Of a stretch of 64,000 nucleotides of DNA, positions 1 to 8,107 are shown piece by piece. The notes under the pieces are model-generated. The model had not been told where the DNA came from and searched no databases. It saw only the letters and a list, made by a program, of their open reading frames with translations. A program made the position numbers and the translations under genes. Position 1 is the first letter of the stretch. The number at the start of each line of letters is the position of its first letter. Origin of the DNA: Dyadobacter sediminis (GTDB lineage: Bacteria > Bacteroidota > Bacteroidia > Cytophagales > Spirosomataceae). The stretch lies in assembly GCF_005860765.1 (NCBI RefSeq), contig NZ_VCEI01000011.1:744001-808000 (forward strand). Direction: 5' to 3'.

Positions 1-240
1 AGCTTTTTACTTTTTTAAGGCTATACCTCAGCAGGTTCCTGCGGAACCTTAAATAATTATAAAATTTCCTGATACTGTTTTGATTCACTACTCACCGTTT
101 ATAGCCTGCCCGACCAACCTGAAAGTCTTTTGACATACCTGCCGAAAGCTGCTTCAAATTAATTCAGGAATTACGTAATATCCTATCAATCTGCATTTGT
201 AATTACATATTATACCGGAATGCGAACCGGTGCAAACAAC

Positions 241-272
241 AAAAAGCCCGATGAACCTGCACCGGGCTTTTT
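241..272 (-). terminator. Rho-independent terminator of the lipoprotein gene
   Basis: A 10-bp perfect inverted repeat (AAAAAGCCCG / CGGGCTTTTT) with a 12-nt loop ends in a T run on the minus strand. It lies 21 bp past the stop of the lipoprotein gene that ends at 293. The stem could also stop plus-strand transcripts. Confidence 0.85.
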
Positions 273-292
273 GAAAAAACGTTTCGGTATAA

Positions 293-1054
293 CTAGTTTG
301 CTCTTGCAAGCTGAACTTCCAGCCGGATATCCACATTGCGGTCGTTTCCGCTGTTACGTCCGTATCCGCCGGTTCCAAGGCCAACGCCCATGCCGCCGCC
401 CATGCCGATTCCGCCGCCAAGTCCGATTCCGATTCTTGGGCTAAAACCGGATTGTGAGGACTGTCCGTCCACTTTGATGTTCACGCCAAGCATTTCGGTT
501 TCTTTGGCATTGACACCCATCAGGCTGAAAGGAATGGCAATCTGCTCTGTAAGTTCACCGTTACGGTCCATGGAAATGTGCGACTTGATACTGCCGTCCG
601 GCGCTACGAGATTGATAAAATGCTGTCCCTGCCTGTCTTTCCATACTGCTTCCTTATTATAGGAATCCATCAGCAGATCAAGGCCGAGGCTGTTTGGAAG
701 ATCGGTATCAATGCGTTTCAGTGCCTTGCGGTCTTCTTTCATGACAACCGGAAATAGCAGCGAGTATGCATCTTTTTTCTGGCCCTGCGGACTGAACGAA
801 ATTTTAAGCCCGCTGGCAAGAATGTTCTGGATTGTCGAAGGATCTTTGGTCTTCAAAGTCAGATAAACATATTGATCGTCATTGATAATGCCGTACTTCA
901 ACCTGGATTTCTGATCCTGCTGATCCGGCTTTACTTCATCAACATACGAAAACGGCGCATTCCATTTGGATTCATACGTCATCGTTTTCGACGAACTGCA
1001 TCCGGCGAGGGTTATCAACAGCAGCAAATTCCAACTGTTTCTTAGGTTTTTCAT
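293..1054 (-). CDS. Putative lipoprotein of unknown function, Gly/Met-rich C-terminus
   Basis: A 253-residue protein with a type II signal peptide. A basic N-terminus, a hydrophobic stretch of Leu/Ile and the lipobox LAGC place the lipidated Cys at residue 19, followed by serines. The middle (about 30-190) is a mixed alpha/beta domain I do not recognise. Residues about 205-235 are a low-complexity run of Gly with interspersed Met and Ile, ending in a charged tail. A membrane-anchored periplasmic or outer-membrane location is inferred. It stands alone, about 100 bp downstream of the hybrid kinase gene's stop in the same direction, and has its own terminator at 241-272, so co-transcription with the kinase operon is possible. 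No enzymatic motif is visible. Confidence 0.8.
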   Translation of the reverse strand: MKNLRNSWNLLLLITLAGCSSSKTMTYESKWNAPFSYVDEVKPDQQDQKSRLKYGIINDDQYVYLTLKTKDPSTIQNILASGLKISFSPQGQKKDAYSLLFPVVMKEDRKALKRIDTDLPNSLGLDLLMDSYNKEAVWKDRQGQHFINLVAPDGSIKSHISMDRNGELTEQIAIPFSLMGVNAKETEMLGVNIKVDGQSSQSGFSPRIGIGLGGGIGMGGGMGVGLGTGGYGRNSGNDRNVDIRLEVQLARAN

Positions 1055-1156
1055 TTTGTCGTTTGTACAATAAGGATTTTAATATTAACGAAATCCGCCA
1101 ATTATTCATTACGGCAAATGAAAATAAAACGTTGCATTCCGGACAGCAGGCCGTCA

Positions 1157-3082
1157 TCATTTTACTTCTGCAAACAAGAGCGACTGGATCTTTCTATACA
1201 GTTTTTCGGGCTCAAACGGCTTGCTTAACGTGTCGTTCATTCCCGATTGCAACGCCTGCGCTACTTCTTCGGGCAATACAGTTGCTGAAAGCGAAAGTAT
1301 CGGTGTTTTTACACCCAGAAAAGTACGGGCATGCCTGGCAGCTTCAAAACCATCCATTTCCGGCATTCTTGTGTCCAGAATAATCAGGTCAAAGCTATGT
1401 TTTTTCAGCATATCCACGGCTTCCTTTCCGTTCACTACCATCGTCGGGTTCAAAGCCCAGGTTTTTAGGTATTTTTTAAGCAGCAATGCATTGATCGGAT
1501 TGTCTTCTGCCACCAGCACGGACTCGCCATCAAACGGCGGCAGATCCTGAAACAGCGCCTGCGGTGTGTTGTCCAGGCTTTTTTCTTTTGTACTGCTCAA
1601 TACAAGTGTAAAGAAAAACTGGCTTCCTTCGTTGAAACGGCTGTTCACTTCCAGTTCGCTTTTCATCAGTCGGATGAGCTTTTGGGATATGGTCAGGCCG
1701 AGGCCGGTTCCGCCGTACTGGTACGATGTATTTTCAGAAGCCTGGCCATATTCCGAAAATATGTTGGACATATGTTCTTCGGACATCCCGATGCCGGAAT
1801 CTTCTACCGTAAATTTTATTTTGTGCCCATTCTCTGTTTCCGAAATACGTTCAATCCGTAGTTTGACATGGCCTTTCTGTGTGAATTTCAAGGCGTTCCC
1901 GACCAGATTCAGCAAAACCTGATTGATCCGCATGCCGTCGGCCATCACGTTTTCAGGAACCGTTTCCTCCACATGAAGGCTGAGTTCCAGTTTTTTCTCT
2001 TCTGCTTTAAACTGCATCAGATCGATTATTCCCTTTCCAAGCTGGCGCAGGTCCGTTGCAGTCGGAACAATCGAGAATTTGCCTTCATCCATTTTGGAAA
2101 TATCCAGAATGTCATTCAGAATGTTCAGCAGCGATCCGGATGACTGCCGGAGCATGCTAACAAGATCGCGCTGCGATTCGTCGAGCTGCGTGGCATTCAG
2201 CAGGTTGCCCAGGCCAATAATGCCGTTCAATGGCGTACGGATTTCATGGCTCATATTGGCGAGAAACGATTCCTTAACTTTGCGCGCTTTTTCGGCTTGT
2301 GCCTGCGCATCGATCAGTGCGCGTTCGTGTGCCTTCCGCTTTTCAATATCATGCAGATTTATAAAAAGCAGCCTGTTCTTGTACATGATGCGGAGTTCCA
2401 GCCAGACGGGCTGACGCAGCCGGCCAAAAAAACGGTCTTCCACGACAATCGTTTCCCCGTTCAGATAGGATTTTTTTACCAGAACTTCCCTGAATCCGGA
2501 ATTGAACGGATCCACAAGCGAATCCAGAATGGTAACGCCCAGCAAATCCGACGGTACCAGGCCCAGTATTTTTTCCACCGAAGGATTAATCGAAATGATT
2601 TTCCCGGTTTCCGGTTCTACGGTGGCAATGATATCGGGTGAATTCAGGATGATGGTCGCATAATTTTCCAGCATCTTGTTCTTGTCACGGATTTCTTTCT
2701 GGCTGCGGGCAAGCCGGATCAGGGAATCTACTTTGGCATTGGTTATATACGGATCGAGGGGTTTGTACAGGTAATCGATAGCGCCGGTTTTCAGTCCGCG
2801 TACGGCGTAGGTCGTCTCTTTGGAAATCGCCGTAACGAATACAATCAGAATTTCTCTTGTTTTAGGATTTGAAAAAAGCGTTTCTGCAAACTCGAACCCG
2901 TCCATTCCCGGCATTTGTACATCCACCAGAGCCACAGCAATATCGTTTTCCCAAACCATACGCAAGGCTTCATTGGCCGAAGTTGTTTCAAAAATCTCGA
3001 TGTCGCCTCTGTTGAGAATAGCTCTCAGGGAAATCAGATTTTCTTCCCGGTCATCCAGCAGCAGAATTTTAGTATTTTCCAT
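1157..3082 (-). CDS. Hybrid sensor kinase: REC-PAS-HisKA-HATPase-REC
   Basis: A 641-residue cytoplasmic hybrid histidine kinase with no membrane segment. An N-terminal receiver has its phospho-acceptor at D54 (VDVQMPGMDG). A PAS domain spans about 135-250. The HisKA H-box MSHEIRTPLNG has the phospho-His at about residue 279. The HATPase domain carries N-box and GTGLGLTIS G-box motifs. A second receiver has Asp at about 570 (LDTRMPEMDG). It is the last gene of the operon kinase-cheR-cheB-kinase and starts 15 bp after cheB stops. With an input receiver and no transmembrane sensor it probably takes phosphate or a cue from the upstream CHASE3 kinase; this is inference from order. No DNA-binding output domain is encoded nearby. 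Confidence 0.93.
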   Translation of the reverse strand: MENTKILLLDDREENLISLRAILNRGDIEIFETTSANEALRMVWENDIAVALVDVQMPGMDGFEFAETLFSNPKTREILIVFVTAISKETTYAVRGLKTGAIDYLYKPLDPYITNAKVDSLIRLARSQKEIRDKNKMLENYATIILNSPDIIATVEPETGKIISINPSVEKILGLVPSDLLGVTILDSLVDPFNSGFREVLVKKSYLNGETIVVEDRFFGRLRQPVWLELRIMYKNRLLFINLHDIEKRKAHERALIDAQAQAEKARKVKESFLANMSHEIRTPLNGIIGLGNLLNATQLDESQRDLVSMLRQSSGSLLNILNDILDISKMDEGKFSIVPTATDLRQLGKGIIDLMQFKAEEKKLELSLHVEETVPENVMADGMRINQVLLNLVGNALKFTQKGHVKLRIERISETENGHKIKFTVEDSGIGMSEEHMSNIFSEYGQASENTSYQYGGTGLGLTISQKLIRLMKSELEVNSRFNEGSQFFFTLVLSSTKEKSLDNTPQALFQDLPPFDGESVLVAEDNPINALLLKKYLKTWALNPTMVVNGKEAVDMLKKHSFDLIILDTRMPEMDGFEAARHARTFLGVKTPILSLSATVLPEEVAQALQSGMNDTLSKPFEPEKLYRKIQSLLFAEVK

Positions 3083-3097
3083 ATGTAATTTTTGGCA

Positions 3098-3679
3098 CTA
3101 GTATAGTACTTCCCTGATCATTTTATAAAAGCCTTTTTCCAACAGCACGTGATGATTATCGTACTGCCTGATTGCTTCCGCCGGCATTCGCGGCGAGTCG
3201 GCATATGCCGGGTCCTGCACGTAAGTCGGAAATCCTTTTTGCGCAATGAGTTTGATCCCGAAAGCGCCGTCCGCACTCGAACCCGAAAACAGCATAGCCG
3301 CTTTTACCGGAATTCCCGACAATGACGCCGAAATGAAAGTAGCATCAATCGACGGCCTTGAAAAAAAATCCTTTTCTGAACAGTCGTAGTAAAACCGGCC
3401 GTCCGGACCAATGAGCAAATGATAATCCGGATAGCCAAAGTAAATATGATTGGGTTGCACCAGTTCCAGATGAATGGGTTCTTTCATGGCTATATTTGTT
3501 TTGTTCCTGAAAATTTCGGGCAGCACAGCCGTACTGTCTTTTCTCCTGTGAATGATAAAAACCAGCGCATAGGGTACCGGATTTTTCAGTATTTTCAGTA
3601 TTTCTTCAAAAATGGTAAAACTTCCCGAGGAGCCGCCAAGTAAAACCAGACTGAGCGGTTCGTCCGATTGCGCTTTCAT
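3098..3679 (-). CDS. cheB: CheB-type protein-glutamate methylesterase, catalytic domain only
   Basis: At 193 residues this is the methylesterase domain of CheB without the usual N-terminal receiver. The catalytic triad appears intact: Ser17 in GGSSGS, His44 in FIIHRR and Asp137 in GSSADGAFG. The family signature near the C-terminus (VQDPAYADSPRMPAEAI) is present. CheB hydrolyses glutamyl methyl esters, classically on chemoreceptors. No chemoreceptor, CheA or CheW is present here, and the gene overlaps cheR by 4 bp and sits between two hybrid kinases. Its substrate may therefore be a kinase coiled coil rather than a receptor (inference). Regulation by its own receiver is impossible; a neighbouring receiver could act in trans. 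Confidence 0.9.
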   Translation of the reverse strand: MKAQSDEPLSLVLLGGSSGSFTIFEEILKILKNPVPYALVFIIHRRKDSTAVLPEIFRNKTNIAMKEPIHLELVQPNHIYFGYPDYHLLIGPDGRFYYDCSEKDFFSRPSIDATFISASLSGIPVKAAMLFSGSSADGAFGIKLIAQKGFPTYVQDPAYADSPRMPAEAIRQYDNHHVLLEKGFYKMIREVLY

Positions 3680-4491
3680 TTTATCTTCTGGTATATGTTC
3701 AGTTCACTGTCAATGATTTTGAAATTTTGCTCAATGCCTGAATACCGCAGCGTTTCCCGCTTGCCAAGGCATAAAAAGCCCAGCAAGCTCAGACTGTCGT
3801 ATAAAAGCCGGAATACTTTCTGTCGCAGTTCCAGGGAAAAATAGATCATCACATTGCGGCAGCTGATAAACTGGAACTCGTTGAAGACGCCATCGCCGGT
3901 AAGGTCGTGCAGCGAAAAAATGATGTTCTTCCGCAGTTCCGGTGCGATCACCGCGCGATTGTAAGCCACATGATAGTAATCCGAAAGCGATCCGGTTCCG
4001 GCAGCCTGCAAGTAATTTTCTGAAAACGTGCGGATGTTCCCAAGTGTAAAAACTCCTTCACGTGCCGCAGTCAGTACTTTGTTGCTGAGGTCAGTGGCAT
4101 AAATCAGAGACTTGTCCTGTAACCCGGCTTCCTTAAGAAGGATTGCCATGGAAAAAGCTTCTTCTCCCGACGCACAGCCCGCCACCCAGAACCGCAGCGC
4201 AGGATACGAATCCAGATAGTTAAAAACCTCGGTTTTTACTTTTTTAAAATAATCCGGATCGCGGAACATTTCAGAATAATTGACCGTCAGTTCCTGAATA
4301 AGGTCGTAAACCGCTCTCCCGCCCTGCTCAATATACACGAAAAGTTCCTTCAGGTTCATGGCATGCTTGGTCAGATAACGGCTTGTACTTCTGAGCAGCG
4401 AGGGTTTTGCGTACCCGGAGAAATCAAATCCTGAAATTTCCCGGACGCGTACAATCAGCATTTCAAGCTCGGAATATTCAATTATAACCAT
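3676..4491 (-). CDS. cheR: CheR-type protein-glutamate O-methyltransferase
   Basis: A 271-residue SAM-dependent methyltransferase of the CheR family. An N-terminal helical CheR_N domain covers about 1-70. The SAM-binding motif GCASGEEAFS is at 105-114 and the CheR signature CRNVMIYF at 211-218. Length matches stand-alone CheR. It follows the CHASE3 hybrid kinase by 3 bp and overlaps cheB by 4 bp, so tight translational coupling is likely. Family members methylate Glu side chains of receptor coiled coils. The CHASE3 kinase encoded next door has a long Glu/Gln-rich coiled coil (about 400-480) that would be a plausible target, which is inference. Confidence 0.92.
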   Translation of the reverse strand: MVIIEYSELEMLIVRVREISGFDFSGYAKPSLLRSTSRYLTKHAMNLKELFVYIEQGGRAVYDLIQELTVNYSEMFRDPDYFKKVKTEVFNYLDSYPALRFWVAGCASGEEAFSMAILLKEAGLQDKSLIYATDLSNKVLTAAREGVFTLGNIRTFSENYLQAAGTGSLSDYYHVAYNRAVIAPELRKNIIFSLHDLTGDGVFNEFQFISCRNVMIYFSLELRQKVFRLLYDSLSLLGFLCLGKRETLRYSGIEQNFKIIDSELNIYQKIK

Positions 4492-4494
4492 TTG

Positions 4495-7400
4495 TCAGGC
4501 AGAATGTAACCATACTTTAATCAACGATAACAGCTTGTCAATGTCCACGGGTTTGGAAATGTAATCATTGGCTCCGGCTGCCAGGCATTGCTCCCGGTCG
4601 CCCTGCATGGCTTTGGCAGTCACTGCAATAATCGGCAGATCGGGCCAACGGTTCATCTGGCGGATGGTCCGGGTAGCCTCGATCCCGTCCATTTCAGGCA
4701 TCATCACATCCATAAGCACCAGATCGATGTTGTCTGTTTCTTCCAGTTTCTGAATGGCTTCCCGGCCATTTGTGGCAATTTCAATATTGAACCCGGAATC
4801 TTCCAGAACCGCACTCAATGCAAAGATATTCCGCATGTCATCATCAGCCAGCAAAATCCTTTTGCCTACAAATACATTTTCTGCATGCACCACCGGATTG
4901 CTGAACGGTTTTTTTCTGGTCTCTTCTGCAGCTTCGGCAGGCTTTATTTTTTTGAGAAACAGCTTTACTTCATCGAGCAGACGTTCGTTCGATTTTTTGG
5001 TTTTCATCACCACCGAATGCGCGTACTTGAGCACGCGGTTCAGATCGGTCTGCGTCAGGTCCTCCGCCGTATTGACAACCACGGGCAGGCTGTTCCATTC
5101 CGTTTTTTTCTTGATCTGATCAAGCAGGTCCAGCCCGTTCATATCCGAAAGCCTGATATCCAGAATGATTCCGTCTACAAGTTCGCGGTTCAGTATCGCC
5201 AATGCTTCCTTTCCGGAGTAGGCATAAAGCACAAAAATGTTGTTTTCGGCAAGAAAATCGCCGAGATATTTGCTCTGGTAAGCGTCATCTTCAATCAGCA
5301 GGATGCGTTGCTTGTCTGTATTTTTCCCTTCCAGTTTCAGCAGACCGAATATACTTTCTGCTGACTTCTGATCAACGGGTTTTTGCATGAATCCAACGGC
5401 ACCGCCTTTCAGCATATCCGCATTGAAATATTCGCCGGCAGAAACGGTATGTACCGGAATGGATCTGGTATCTGGATCAGCTTTCAACTTCTGAAGCACT
5501 TCATCACCGGTCATATCCGGCAAGTGCATATCCAGAATAATGGCAGTCGGTTTAAAGCTTGAGGCCATGGCAAGCGCATCTTTTCCGTTGTTTGCAACCT
5601 GCACTTCAAAACCGAAATCGCGTGCTTTGGCGGACATATCGGCGGCAAAAATTTCATCGTCCTCGATCAGCAGCAATCGGTTTGTTTTTCCATTTGACGG
5701 TTTTATTGCTGCCATACTTACAGGCGCTGATTCCATGGATTTTACAGGTTCTGCAACAGCTTCCGAGTTATCCGATCCATTCTGAACGGGAATTCTCAGC
5801 GTAAATTCGGAGCCCTTTTCGGGTTCGCTGACCAGGGAAATGGAGCCTTTAAACAAGTTGGTCAGTTCGCGGCTGATGGACAAACCCAATCCGGTACCGC
5901 CGTATTTCCGGCTTGTGGAACCATCGGCCTGCTGGAATGCTTCGAAGATCGATTGCTGTTTGTCGGCAGGAATCCCGATGCCGGTGTCGGCTACTTTGAA
6001 ATACAGGTCATTTTCTTTCCGGCTGATGGTCAGGGAAACGGTTCCCGGCGATGAAGTAAATTTGATGGCGTTGGAAAGCAGGTTTCTCAGGATCTGCAGT
6101 AACCGTACCTGATCTACATAAATCGTTTCAGGGCAGGAAGCATCTTTCTCTATCTTCAAAACAAGACCTTTGTTTTCCGCTACTTTCTGAAATGTATTTC
6201 TTACCTCCGAAAGCAGCAGTTCGGTTTTTATCTGCTCATAAACCAGCTCGATTTTTCCGGATTCCACTTTCGCCAGATCCAGAATATCATTGATCAGTGT
6301 AAGAAGATCGTTGCCGGAATTGAAAATTACCGAAGCGTAACGCTGTTCATCATTGCTCAGTCGCGCCTCTTTGTTTTCGCTCAGAATCCGGGATAAAATC
6401 AGAATGCTGTTCAGCGGCGTACGCAGCTCGTGGCTCATATTGGCCAGGAACTCACTTTTAAAGCGGCCGCTCTTTTCCAGTTCATCCGCCTTCAGCTGAA
6501 TCTGATCGCGTGCTTCCTCAATAGTTCTTTTCTGTTCTTCAAGCATGAACGCTTTTTCCTTCAGTTCCGTATTGGTCTGTTTCAGTTCTTCCTGCTGGAT
6601 GCGGAGTTCCTCTTCCGAAACCTGAAGCAAAGACGACTGACGGGTAAGTTCTTCATTCGTAACCCGCAGTTCTTCCTGCTGGCTTTCCAGTTCTTCGGCC
6701 TGAAGCTGTGTTTTTTCAAGCAGTTCATTGGTCATGAGCCTCGCTTTGGAGGCCATAATGGCCACGGCAACATTGTCTGAAATCATTTCGAGCAGTTTGG
6801 CCAACTTTGCTCCCGGGTTGTTCAGAAACCCGATTTCGACAACGGCCGTCACAAAATCCTCGAAAATAAAGGTTTTCACAAATACAATTCCTGGCTCGGT
6901 ACTTCCCGTACCGCTCTGGATTTTAAAATAACCCGGTGCAACTTCCAGCCTTTTTATACTGGTTTTATCCGCAGCAAGCTGCCCGAGCATGCCATTGCCC
7001 ATAGGTATGATTTCAGCAAGAGGCTCACTTATACCGTAGCTGGCAGAAAGTTTGAGAATTTCGCCTGTCTGGTTCACCAGGTACATGGTACCCACAGCGG
7101 CATCCGAAACGCTGACCAGCTTGGACAACAGGTTTTTTGACAGTTCATTCGGTGTGGGTTCACCCCGGATTGCTTCCGAAAGTTGTACCGCAGCGTTGAG
7201 AATCCAGTTCTTTTCCTGATCTTCACAGGCAAGCTCTTCCAGTAATTCATTGGCTTTAAGTGCATTCTGCTCGGAAATTATCTGTGCGTTATAGGTTTTC
7301 TTAACCAGATAATACAGCATAAACACGACCAGTAAAAAAATCAGCGTTCCGAAAACAATGTATTGCTTGGCTTCATTGGAGCTTGTCAATGCATTCTGCT

Positions 7401-7914
7401 CGCGTTCGGTAAGCAGCCCTTCTTCAAGGTTTTCCACCCGCCTGAAATAAAAATCAATTTGCGACGACAAGTCTTTGCCTTTCAGGATCAGGGATTTGAT
7501 CGTATCCTCCGAGTAACTGCCCGTCTTGACCAGTTCATACTGAACATTCATCGTCTGAATACGCGATTGCATCAGCGGCATCAGCGAATCGATTCTGCTG
7601 GCCTGCAGGCGGTTATCGCTGACCAGATTGCGCAGTATATCCAGTTGCGACCAGATTTGCTCGGAGGCCGTCTTATAATTGTATTCGAAAGTCGGATTGC
7701 GCGTTATCGTAAAACCACGCACATTGGATTCAGCTTTCAGCAAAAGGTTTCTGACCGAAGTGGAAACGAGAATAACCTGTTTGGTGTGATTGACCCATCC
7801 GGCATTTTCCTGCTGCATCCGGATGGCATTGTAGGAAGTAAGCCCCACAATAAAGACCAGAATGATCGAAAACGAGATGCCGAACAGGACTTGTCGCTGA
7901 AATGTAAGGCGCAT
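4495..7914 (-). CDS. Membrane hybrid kinase: CHASE3-GAF-coiled coil-HisKA-HATPase-3 x REC
   Basis: A 1139-residue hybrid kinase and first gene of the four-gene signalling operon. TM1 (about 10-32) and TM2 (about 185-207) flank a helical extracytoplasmic domain of CHASE3 type. Next come a GAF-like domain (about 235-395), a Gln/Glu-rich coiled coil (about 400-480), the HisKA H-box MSHELRTPLNS with His at about 495, and an HATPase domain with GTGLGLSIS. Three receivers follow with acceptor residues D795, D919 and D1069. The phosphorelay outputs are receivers only, without a DNA-binding effector. CheR and CheB are encoded directly downstream, so methylation-based adaptation of this sensor is a reasonable hypothesis. 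A palindrome at 7962-7976 lies 48 bp upstream. Confidence 0.94.
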   Translation of the reverse strand: MRLTFQRQVLFGISFSIILVFIVGLTSYNAIRMQQENAGWVNHTKQVILVSTSVRNLLLKAESNVRGFTITRNPTFEYNYKTASEQIWSQLDILRNLVSDNRLQASRIDSLMPLMQSRIQTMNVQYELVKTGSYSEDTIKSLILKGKDLSSQIDFYFRRVENLEEGLLTEREQNALTSSNEAKQYIVFGTLIFLLVVFMLYYLVKKTYNAQIISEQNALKANELLEELACEDQEKNWILNAAVQLSEAIRGEPTPNELSKNLLSKLVSVSDAAVGTMYLVNQTGEILKLSASYGISEPLAEIIPMGNGMLGQLAADKTSIKRLEVAPGYFKIQSGTGSTEPGIVFVKTFIFEDFVTAVVEIGFLNNPGAKLAKLLEMISDNVAVAIMASKARLMTNELLEKTQLQAEELESQQEELRVTNEELTRQSSLLQVSEEELRIQQEELKQTNTELKEKAFMLEEQKRTIEEARDQIQLKADELEKSGRFKSEFLANMSHELRTPLNSILILSRILSENKEARLSNDEQRYASVIFNSGNDLLTLINDILDLAKVESGKIELVYEQIKTELLLSEVRNTFQKVAENKGLVLKIEKDASCPETIYVDQVRLLQILRNLLSNAIKFTSSPGTVSLTISRKENDLYFKVADTGIGIPADKQQSIFEAFQQADGSTSRKYGGTGLGLSISRELTNLFKGSISLVSEPEKGSEFTLRIPVQNGSDNSEAVAEPVKSMESAPVSMAAIKPSNGKTNRLLLIEDDEIFAADMSAKARDFGFEVQVANNGKDALAMASSFKPTAIILDMHLPDMTGDEVLQKLKADPDTRSIPVHTVSAGEYFNADMLKGGAVGFMQKPVDQKSAESIFGLLKLEGKNTDKQRILLIEDDAYQSKYLGDFLAENNIFVLYAYSGKEALAILNRELVDGIILDIRLSDMNGLDLLDQIKKKTEWNSLPVVVNTAEDLTQTDLNRVLKYAHSVVMKTKKSNERLLDEVKLFLKKIKPAEAAEETRKKPFSNPVVHAENVFVGKRILLADDDMRNIFALSAVLEDSGFNIEIATNGREAIQKLEETDNIDLVLMDVMMPEMDGIEATRTIRQMNRWPDLPIIAVTAKAMQGDREQCLAAGANDYISKPVDIDKLLSLIKVWLHSA

Positions 7915-7961
7915 AAAGGTTCGAAAGTAGCTGAATGAATTTGATTATAACAGAAATTAAA

Positions 7962-7976
7962 TTGTGAATATCACAA
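7962..7976. promoter_or_regulatory. Palindrome TTGTGA-ATA-TCACAA upstream of the kinase operon
   Basis: A perfect 6-bp inverted repeat with a 3-bp centre, 48 bp before the start codon of the CHASE3 kinase gene. The half sites resemble TGTGA of Crp/Fnr-family sites, but the spacing is shorter than the classical 6 bp. The site faces a 193-bp AT-rich intergenic region between two minus-strand genes, the normal place for an operator. Confidence 0.45.
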
Positions 7977-7998
7977 AAAATTTTTCATTACTAGCTTA

Positions 7999-8063
7999 AA
8001 TTCGACACATCTTTGTTAAAAATTTTAAGTTTTGGTTGCACGTTTAATAAATTTAATTCGACA
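7999..8063. repeat. Direct repeat AATTCGACA x2 in the kinase operon upstream region
   Basis: The 9-mer AATTCGACA occurs at 7999-8007 and 8055-8063, each within a similar T/A-rich context (TTAAATTCGACACAT and TTTAATTCGACATAC). The copies are 56 bp apart in the region upstream of the CHASE3 kinase gene. They may be regulator half sites; chance cannot be excluded in AT-rich DNA. Confidence 0.3.
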
Positions 8064-8107
8064 TACACTAAAATTACTTTATATTATTGTATGCATAATG
8101 CAGTTAG

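Noticed and set aside
2..52. A 16-residue open tail ending at TAA on the plus strand at the left edge
   Set aside because: Could be the 3' end of a gene cut by the window, but too short to support. It overlaps a small hairpin (33-49).
4588..5364. A 258-codon plus-strand open frame opposite the CHASE3 kinase receivers
   Set aside because: It is the complement of well-conserved receiver domains; His/Phe/Gln-rich sequence with no motif. Shadow of the real gene.
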